Shown piece by piece: positions 1-4,264 of a stretch of 5,050 nt of DNA. The stretch is from Anaerolineae bacterium (lineage in GTDB: Bacteria; Chloroflexota; Anaerolineae; UBA4142): positions 1 through 5,050 of the forward strand of contig JAOACU010000218.1 of assembly GCA_026417715.1 (NCBI GenBank), written 5' to 3'. A program made the position numbers and the translations under genes. How positions within the stretch are numbered: position 1 is the first letter of the stretch; every line of letters starts with the position of its first letter. The notes under the pieces are model-generated. The model saw nothing but the letters and a program-made list of their open reading frames with translations, had not been told where the DNA came from and did no database searches.

Positions 1-35
1 ATGCGCACATCCATGGTGCGTCGAAACTTGCGTTC

Positions 36-269
36 TTACTCTTCGGCATATTTGCGATACTCGTGCACAAACTGATTCGCTAACACGCGCATTGGTACCG
101 AGTAGATGCACTGACGCGGGAATTGGTCGGGAGGCAGATCAAAGAATGCTTCGATGAACGGCGCAAGCGCGGCGCGCGTCTTGCCCGCACCTGTCGGTGC
201 TTGCAAAATCACCGATTTGCCACTCTGAACCAACTGCTTGACACGTTCTTGATAAGGATACAACCCCAT
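36..269 (-). CDS. cas3: Cas3-type CRISPR helicase, N-terminal fragment ending at an in-frame stop
   Basis: This is the start of an ATP-dependent superfamily 2 helicase, most like the Cas3 helicase that unwinds and helps degrade DNA targeted by type I CRISPR complexes. Visible motifs are the PYQ segment (about residues 5-7), Walker A APTGAGKT (about 24-31), and a motif Ia-like YSVPMRVLANQF, which is characteristic of Cas3. There is no HD nuclease domain before Walker A, as expected for type I-D or other systems with a separate HD protein. The ATG at 267-269 is chosen because GGAGG (276-280) lies 6 nt upstream and because it overlaps the WYL stop codon as TGATG, which suggests translational coupling. 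A TTG one codon earlier is a weaker alternative. The frame stops at TAA (36-38) after 77 residues, far short of a normal helicase. Past the stop the same frame reads ERKFRRTMDVR to the window edge, which resembles the expected continuation. The fragment is therefore a nonsense-interrupted gene or carries a base error. The Cas3 assignment is fairly secure; the I-D subtype is inference. Confidence 0.75.
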   Translation of the reverse strand: MGLYPYQERVKQLVQSGKSVILQAPTGAGKTRAALAPFIEAFFDLPPDQFPRQCIYSVPMRVLANQFVHEYRKYAEE

Positions 270-1345
270 CAATGGCCTCCAAAGAAATCATCAAGCGTGG
301 ACGATTTGCCGCTAGGTTGCGATGACACAAACCACCCGTACTTTTCCGCCATCGCCTTCGCTTCGCCCATCAGCGTCTCGCGCAACTCTTTGGGCTCAAG
401 CGCTTCCACGTCGGCACCCCACTGTCGCACCCAGGGGACAATCTCTTGCCACTCGTCAATCTCGGCGCGCCAAATCAGATCGCCGGTGCGCGTATCCTCT
501 TCGACCTTTTCCGATGGATGCCACTTGCTTTCGCGCACGCGCCGCGCTACGTTGCGGTTAAAGCGCAAAACGACCGACGTCGGTTGATCCTCTTCATCGA
601 ACCAAATGCCCCACGCGCCCGACAGCAATTTCACCGGGTCGAAATCGGCGGGAATTTCAAACGACTCGTTCAGCAACGAAATACTTTCGATGCGCTCGAC
701 CTTGCGGGTACGAATTTTACCTGTCGAGACGCCCCGACGGGATGTCTCTACTTCTGCCCAACCAATCGCATACGTTCCATAACCGATGGCTGAAGGTTCC
801 AGAAAGTACGGAGCAAACGTATGCTCAAAGGGGCGCTTGGCGCGCAAAGGGCGATAGACAATGCGCACCTTGTAATTCATTGACCATGCTTTGGTCAACG
901 TTTCGAGAGTGCGCAAGTAATGGTGTTGAAGTGTGGCGTGGCGTTCACGCAACGCCTCCGATGTGCGCGTGATATGTCTGCCGATTTGTGGTGCAATCCC
1001 TTGTTCCAATGCCAGTCCCAATTTCAAGAGCGCTTCGACCGCGTGTGGATTGGGTTTGTCGCTATAGCGCGCCAGCAAGCGCGCGGCGAGAAACACCGCC
1101 ATACTTTCGTCCAGCGTCAAGCGAATGCTCGTCAGATACGCATCACGATTGATCGCGATCCTCCCTTTATCGTCTTGATAGATAGGTACGCCCAGTTCTT
1201 GTAAATCTGCCAACATACGATTGATCGTCGAGCGATTGACGCCACATACGCGCGCCACCTCGGCTTGCGGAATCGGTTCGCGTTGCGCAAGCAAGTGTCG
1301 CTCTACCTGTAACATCCGCGCCGATTTGCCTTTTGTTCGGCTCAT
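269..1345 (-). CDS. WYL-domain transcriptional regulator (HTH + WYL + WCX), CRISPR-linked
   Basis: This is a 358-residue DNA-binding regulator with the usual length and order of the WYL family. A winged HTH spans about residues 10-66 (AEVARVCGVNRSTINRML, then a wing around DDKGRIAI). A helical linker runs to about 145. A WYL ligand-sensing domain covers about 150-232 (APYFLEPSAIGYGTYAIGW, then RKVERIESI and ESFEIPADFD). A WCX C-terminal domain covers about 255-335 (VVLRFNRNVARRVRESKWHPS and WGADVEALEPKELRE). The literal WYL tripeptide is degenerate here (YAI). The start is well supported: AAGGAGG (1352-1358) lies 6 nt before the ATG. WYL proteins bind nucleic-acid or nucleotide ligands and often repress CRISPR or phage-defence operons. 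The coupled cas3 directly downstream makes control of this CRISPR locus the likely role, which is inferred from context. The N-terminal HTH resembles the stand-alone HTH protein encoded just upstream. Confidence 0.9.
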   Translation of the reverse strand: MSRTKGKSARMLQVERHLLAQREPIPQAEVARVCGVNRSTINRMLADLQELGVPIYQDDKGRIAINRDAYLTSIRLTLDESMAVFLAARLLARYSDKPNPHAVEALLKLGLALEQGIAPQIGRHITRTSEALRERHATLQHHYLRTLETLTKAWSMNYKVRIVYRPLRAKRPFEHTFAPYFLEPSAIGYGTYAIGWAEVETSRRGVSTGKIRTRKVERIESISLLNESFEIPADFDPVKLLSGAWGIWFDEEDQPTSVVLRFNRNVARRVRESKWHPSEKVEEDTRTGDLIWRAEIDEWQEIVPWVRQWGADVEALEPKELRETLMGEAKAMAEKYGWFVSSQPSGKSSTLDDFFGGH

Positions 1346-1347
1346 TC

Positions 1348-1365
1348 GTTGCCTCCTTGCGCAAC
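1348..1365. promoter_or_regulatory. Inverted repeat GTTGC-N8-GCAAC ahead of the WYL gene (candidate operator)
   Basis: The 5-bp arms at 1348-1352 and 1361-1365 flank 8 bases that contain most of the Shine-Dalgarno sequence. The repeat lies immediately downstream of the candidate -10 element, a classic place for a repressor site. The same arms with a 7-base spacer occur ahead of the small HTH gene at 1675-1691. The arms are short, so chance is possible. Confidence 0.35.
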
Positions 1366-1366
1366 T

Positions 1367-1375
1367 ATTCTACCA
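1367..1375 (-). promoter_or_regulatory. Candidate extended -10 promoter element for the WYL gene
   Basis: On the minus strand TGGTAGAAT matches the extended -10 pattern TGnTATAAT with one mismatch in the hexamer. It lies in the 58-base gap between the small HTH gene and the WYL gene. A TTGCCA (1393-1398) upstream is 20 nt away, too far for a standard -35, so the case rests on the extended -10. The predicted start of transcription would leave a leader of only about 15 nt that just includes the Shine-Dalgarno sequence. Confidence 0.3.
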
Positions 1376-1403
1376 CAACTTGTTCTGAAAAATGGCAACA
1401 CAA

Positions 1404-1628
1404 TCAACCTCTTCCAAACAGCCGCTTGAAGAGTGAAATCCGCCCGCGCGAGTCTTCGGCAAGCAACACCCCACGCTTTTCGAGCGCGATCAAATCACGA
1501 TGCACAGTTGAACGTGGCACGCGCAACTGGCGCGCGATTTCGCTCGGCGACAAACCCGTCGGATGGTTTTGTAACAAATCAACCCATTGCTCCAAACGCT
1601 GCTGCTTTCCTTGCTTACTACCAAACAT
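1404..1628 (-). CDS. Small stand-alone HTH regulator (DeoR/HTH_11-like)
   Basis: This 74-residue protein consists almost entirely of one winged helix-turn-helix. The HTH spans about residues 25-55 (LSPSEIARQLRVPRSTVHRD), followed by a wing around EDSRGRISLF. A basic tail (FKRLFGRG) ends the protein and there is no effector domain. The start is supported by GGAGG (1635-1639) 6 nt upstream of the ATG. The stop lies 58 bases before the WYL gene, on the same strand, so the two are probably co-transcribed. The pattern IAR-x-L-x-V-x-RSTV-x-R-x-L-x-x-L-x-x-x-GV-(x)n-D-x-x-GRI is shared with the N-terminus of the WYL protein, which suggests a common origin. It could autoregulate the cluster or compete with the WYL protein for the same sites (inference). 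It could alternatively be the remnant of a longer regulator that lost its sensor domain, but the clean start, SD and stop argue for a working small gene. Confidence 0.8.
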   Translation of the reverse strand: MFGSKQGKQQRLEQWVDLLQNHPTGLSPSEIARQLRVPRSTVHRDLIALEKRGVLLAEDSRGRISLFKRLFGRG

Positions 1629-1674
1629 AGCGCACCTCCCTGATCATTTTTTGACAACAGTCTAGGAGATGCGC

Positions 1675-1691
1675 GTTGCAAGTAACGCAAC
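1675..1691. promoter_or_regulatory. Inverted repeat GTTGC-N7-GCAAC ahead of the small HTH gene (candidate operator)
   Basis: The arms GTTGC (1675-1679) and GCAAC (1687-1691) lie about 47 bases upstream of the HTH start codon and just past the terminator T-tract. An overlapping second arrangement, GCGTT-N6-AACGC (1673-1688), also exists. The arms match the repeat in front of the WYL gene. No convincing -35/-10 pair was found here, only weak hexamers, so the promoter itself is not placed. Confidence 0.35.
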
Positions 1692-1695
1692 AAAC

Positions 1696-1729
1696 AAAAA
1701 AGCCCGTCAGGTGCTTTCCCTGAGCGGGC
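1696..1729 (-). terminator. Intrinsic terminator, minus strand
   Basis: Read on the minus strand, GCCCG(C)TCAGG pairs with CCTGACGGGC. This gives a 10-bp GC-rich stem with one bulged base and a 7-nt loop (GAAAGCA), followed directly by six T residues and a T-rich tail. It lies about 120 bases past the TPR stop codon and before the small HTH gene, so it separates the TPR transcript from the HTH-WYL-cas3 cluster. Confidence 0.85.
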
Positions 1730-1739
1730 AAAGCCGATC

Positions 1740-1820
1740 GTACTGGTACCCGCAACGGCACCTAGAATTGATCGCGCGAGCCAACCCAATCACATATGGG
1801 CGCCGCGCGCGATCCAGTAC
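1740..1820 (-). other. Potentially structured region between the TPR stop and the terminator
   Basis: Nested complementary segments are visible: GTACTG (1740-1745) with CAGTAC (1815-1820), GATCGCGCG (1770-1778) with CGCGCGATC (1806-1814), and CCCA (1785-1788) with TGGG (1797-1800). The first two right-hand arms are contiguous, while the left-hand side carries a 24-base bulge. The region sits just upstream of the terminator, so it could be a folded 3' UTR or a small RNA. GCGCGC runs are very common in this DNA, which weakens the case. No known RNA family was recognised. Confidence 0.25.
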
Positions 1821-1850
1821 CTCTCAAATCCATACGTGTCAGCGTGCCGC

Positions 1851-2741
1851 TTACTCCGCCACGCACATCACTTCGTCAAGCGCTTGCTCGAATGACCGTT
1901 GCGTGTTGTCTGCCCACGCTTGGAGAATCTCGCGATGCCAAGGGGTGTTTTCCAAGAACGCGCGCCGCAGTGTTGGATCGGCAAGCCGTACCGCGCGCGT
2001 GCGCAGTTCGTCAAATGCCTTCTGGAGCATTTCTCCTGCGCGCGACTCGTGATTCGCCGCCAAGACCTGATAACAGGTCAGCCAGATTTGCAACGGATAG
2101 TTCGCACCGGCGAGCGACTGCGTTTGAACGAATGCACAAACTTCTTGCATGACTTGCCATGCCGCCGTCACATCACCTTGCCGAAGATGCACACGCGCGA
2201 GCGCGGCAAGTGATTCCATCAACAAGGGCATTTGCCCAATCTGGCGTCGGATGGCGATGGCTTGTTGCAACGCGCTCACGGCATCGGCGAATTGCCCCAG
2301 CCCCGCGTGCGCTTGTCCCAATCCCGTCAATGTGTAACCCAGACGATCCTGATCGCCCAACTGACGCGCAATCGCCAGGGCTTGGGTGTAATAGTCCAGT
2401 GCGCGCGCATAATCTTGTTGACTCAACATCACCAAACCGAGATTGCTGAGCGCAATGCTTTCGCTGCGCGGTTGACCCAACTCGCGCTCAATCGCGAGGT
2501 CTTGGGTGTAGTACGCTTGCGCGCGCGCATAATCGCCCATCATTCGCGCGGTTTCACCCAGACTACTCAAAGCCCTGCCAATCCCTTGCCGATATCCGAT
2601 CGCGCGATTAAGTGCCAGGGCTTGCTCGGCATAGCCAATCGCGCGCGCATAGTCGCCTTGATACCGCGCGACGATGCCCAAATTGCCCAGCGCGTTGCTT
2701 TCGCTACGACGATGTCCTGTTTCGCGCGCAATCATCAAGGC
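1851..2741 (-). CDS. TPR-repeat protein, C-terminal part (5' end lost at a junction)
   Basis: The supported portion is about 297 residues of a tetratricopeptide-repeat protein, a helical scaffold for protein-protein contacts. At least four consecutive 40-residue units are visible (cores NALGNLGIVARYQGDYARAI, RALSSLGETARMMGDYARAQ, IALSNLGLVMLSQQDYARAL, YTLTGLGQAHAGLGQFADAV), followed by a more diverged unit. The tail contains DPTLRRAFLENTPWHREIL. This tail is typical of large Chloroflexota multidomain proteins in which an N-terminal NTPase, cyclase or LuxR/AfsR-type domain precedes TPRs. No such N-terminal domain is present here. TPR homology begins at HALMIARETG, about 2745. The open frame extends to 2849, but those residues are the antisense of the adjacent methyltransferase and not TPR. 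An ATG at 2733-2735 could start a shortened product, with no obvious Shine-Dalgarno. A strong terminator follows at 1696-1729. Confidence 0.75.
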   Translation of the reverse strand, partial: ALMIARETGHRRSESNALGNLGIVARYQGDYARAIGYAEQALALNRAIGYRQGIGRALSSLGETARMMGDYARAQAYYTQDLAIERELGQPRSESIALSNLGLVMLSQQDYARALDYYTQALAIARQLGDQDRLGYTLTGLGQAHAGLGQFADAVSALQQAIAIRRQIGQMPLLMESLAALARVHLRQGDVTAAWQVMQEVCAFVQTQSLAGANYPLQIWLTCYQVLAANHESRAGEMLQKAFDELRTRAVRLADPTLRRAFLENTPWHREILQAWADNTQRSFEQALDEVMCVAE

Positions 2742-3293
2742 GTGGTGGCGCGTGTTGGTGAATACAAGTATGCGGACATCGAAGAGGTGCTGGCAGTCGC
2801 GCACACACGCGGCGAGCCAGCATTTCTGTTGATGCTCGATGCGGTACAAGACCCGCAGAACTTTGGCACGTTGCTACGAACCGCCGAAGCGGTGGGCATT
2901 CACGGCGTTGTGATTGCCGAACGGCGCGCGGTCGGTGTGACTCCTGCGGTGATCAAAGCATCGGCAGGTGCCGTGCATCACTTGAAAATCGCGCGCGTGA
3001 CAAATCTCGCGCGCACGATCGAAGCGTTCAAGCGCGCGAATGTGTGGATCGTCGGCGTGGAAAATGTATCCGAGGCGAAAGATGTTGCGGAGATGGATTA
3101 CACTTTGCCGCTTGCACTTGTGCTCGGAAGCGAAGGCGCGGGGTTGAGTCGTCTCGTGCGCGACAAGTGTGATTTTCTCGTGCGCCTGCCGATGTGGGGC
3201 AAGGTGAGTTCGCTCAACGTCGCGGTCGCTGGTTCGATTGTGTTGTACGCGGCGAAGCAACAACGCGAAAGGAAACAGCGTGATGACAAGTAA
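2733..3293 (+). CDS. SpoU/TrmH-family RNA 2'-O-methyltransferase, N-terminally truncated (RlmB-like)
   Basis: This encodes the SAM-dependent SPOUT-fold domain that methylates a ribose 2'-OH in 23S rRNA or tRNA. Homology starts at HQGVVARV (2733), the linker preceding the catalytic domain in RlmB-like enzymes. Motif 1 follows as LDAVQDPQNFGTLLRTAEA, with the conserved Asn at 2859-2861 and Arg at 2877-2879. Motif 2 is LVLGSEGAGLS (about 3117-3149) and motif 3 is LPMWGKVSSLNVAVAG (about 3186-3233), so the trefoil-knot cofactor site looks intact. The usual N-terminal substrate-binding domain, roughly 80-100 residues, is missing. Upstream in this frame is only the antisense of the TPR gene, although the frame stays open to 2232. 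GTG at 2742 or 2745 could start a product of about 183 residues, but no convincing Shine-Dalgarno was seen. It overlaps the next gene by 11 bases, which suggests an operon. RlmB versus another TrmH-family member cannot be decided. Confidence 0.8.
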   Translation, partial: HQGVVARVGEYKYADIEEVLAVAHTRGEPAFLLMLDAVQDPQNFGTLLRTAEAVGIHGVVIAERRAVGVTPAVIKASAGAVHHLKIARVTNLARTIEAFKRANVWIVGVENVSEAKDVAEMDYTLPLALVLGSEGAGLSRLVRDKCDFLVRLPMWGKVSSLNVAVAGSIVLYAAKQQRERKQRDDK

Positions 3294-4170
3294 ATGGCAA
3301 ACGTTACTCGATACATCGCCGATCATTCTTGCCGATGGCGCGATGGGCACGATGCTCCAAGCCGCTGGTCTCGCGCCCGGCGAATCGCCGGTGATTTGGA
3401 ACATCGAGCAACCCGACCGCGTGCGCGCGGTGCATCGCGCGTATCTGGAAGCCGGCGCACAGATTTTGATCACCAACACGTTCGTCGGCAGTCGGTTTCG
3501 CTTGGCGCGACACGGTTGGGCAGCGCGCGTGGCGGAAGTGAATCGGCGCGGCGCGGAATTGTTGCGCGAAGAAATCGCGCGCGCCGGCGTGAACGCACTT
3601 GCCGCCGGTGACATCGGACCATCGGGCGAATTACTCACGCCGTTGGGTGCGCTGTCGTTCGATGACGCGGTGGCTGGATTCGAGGAGCAAGCGCGCGCGC
3701 TCATCGAAGGTGGTGTGGACGTGATTTGGGCGATGACGCTTGCCGATTTGGAAGAAGCGCGCGCCATCATCGAAGGTGTGCGCCGCGTCTCGCACGATAT
3801 TCCGATTCTCGTTTCGATGACGTTCGACACGCGCGGACGAACGATGATGGGTGTCAAGCCCGAAGATGCCGCACGCAAACTGATCGAATGGGGCGCGGCG
3901 GCAATCGGAGGAAATTGCGGCAACGGTCCCGCCGAAATTTTGGAGGCGATTCAAAAGATGCGCGCGGTCGCGCCGCACGCGATTCTCATCGCCAAGCCCA
4001 ATGCGGGTAAACCAGAAATCGTCGAAGGCAAGACGATTTTTCCGGCAACACCGCAAGTGATGGCAGAGAGCGCGGTGGCGTTGCGCGATGCCGGCGCGCG
4101 CATCATCGGCGGTTGTTGCGGCACGACGCCCGCGCACATTCGCGCGATGCGCGCGGCGTTGGGGTTGTAG
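3283..4170 (+). CDS. Homocysteine S-methyltransferase-like protein (MetH N-terminal / BHMT family)
   Basis: This is a 295-residue, zinc-dependent (beta/alpha)8-barrel of the family that transfers a methyl group to homocysteine to make methionine. The length equals a stand-alone homocysteine-binding domain. Visible signatures are ADGAMGTMLQ (residues 17-26), the TNTF segment (64-67), SMTFDTRGRTMMGV, and the zinc-binding cysteines Cys212 in GGNCGNG and Cys278-Cys279 in GGCCGTTP. No cobalamin or folate domain follows, so the methyl donor is unknown (betaine, S-methylmethionine, or a separate corrinoid protein). The ATG at 3283 is preferred, with AGGA (3270-3273) 9 nt upstream; an adjacent GTG at 3280 is an alternative. 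It overlaps the methyltransferase gene by 11 bases, so the two are probably translationally coupled. In the strand where relatives usually read like WIETM, this protein reads WAMTL (149-153), so an expected glutamate is absent. The family assignment is secure; the exact substrate is not. Confidence 0.88.
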   Translation: MTSKWQTLLDTSPIILADGAMGTMLQAAGLAPGESPVIWNIEQPDRVRAVHRAYLEAGAQILITNTFVGSRFRLARHGWAARVAEVNRRGAELLREEIARAGVNALAAGDIGPSGELLTPLGALSFDDAVAGFEEQARALIEGGVDVIWAMTLADLEEARAIIEGVRRVSHDIPILVSMTFDTRGRTMMGVKPEDAARKLIEWGAAAIGGNCGNGPAEILEAIQKMRAVAPHAILIAKPNAGKPEIVEGKTIFPATPQVMAESAVALRDAGARIIGGCCGTTPAHIRAMRAALGL

Positions 4171-4177
4171 GACGGAC

Positions 4178-4212
4178 GACGAAGGACGAAAGACGAAGGA
4201 CGAAAGACGAAC
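4178..4212. repeat. Tandem repeat of 7-bp unit GACGAAR
   Basis: Five adjacent 7-bp units read GACGAAG, GACGAAA, GACGAAG, GACGAAA, GACGAAC, giving a 14-bp higher-order repeat. A degenerate unit (GACGGAC, 4171-4177) precedes them directly after the homocysteine methyltransferase stop. Similar purine-rich stutters occur between genes in Chloroflexota genomes (from memory). No function is assigned. Confidence 0.8.
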
Positions 4213-4264
4213 GTTGTGTAGGATGCAGGGGATGCAAGGCATTGCCCCACCCTACGGCAACGTT
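4210..4264. repeat. 55-bp imperfect palindrome between convergent genes
   Basis: The 26-base arms (4210-4235 and 4239-4264) flank the 3-base loop AAG. They pair at about 20 positions, with perfect outer ends AACGTTG/CAACGTT and perfect inner ends ATGC/GCAT. The right arm contains the TAG stop codon of the S8 peptidase (4252-4254). There is no T-tract on either side, so it is not a canonical intrinsic terminator. It could still insulate the two convergent transcripts, or be a dispersed palindromic repeat. Confidence 0.65.

Noticed and set aside
123..587. Plus-strand open frame opposite the helicase and WYL genes
   Set aside because: It is antisense to conserved protein sequence and has no family features.
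1490..1789. Minus-strand open frame of 99 residues
   Set aside because: It runs through the intrinsic terminator and over the small HTH gene in another frame; no motif or Shine-Dalgarno supports it.
1641..1850. tRNA or other known RNA gene in the regulatory gap
   Set aside because: No TPsiC-like or anticodon-arm pattern and no cloverleaf could be found; only the terminator and loose nested complementarity are supported.
2232..2732. N-terminal extension of the methyltransferase reading frame (about 167 residues)
   Set aside because: It is the exact antisense of the TPR repeats, stays open because of GCG-rich codons, and does not resemble the SpoU substrate-binding domain.
2742..2849. N-terminal extension of the TPR frame on the minus strand
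   Set aside because: These residues are antisense to conserved methyltransferase sequence and show no TPR pattern.
2874..3923. Long minus-strand open frame of 349 residues
   Set aside because: It lies opposite two well-supported genes, is Arg/Ser/Ala-rich with no recognisable motif, and is a shadow of GC-skewed codons.
4178..4212. CRISPR array near the cas3-like gene's window
   Set aside because: The units are 7 bp and directly adjacent with no spacers, and they lie far from the helicase; this is a simple tandem repeat.
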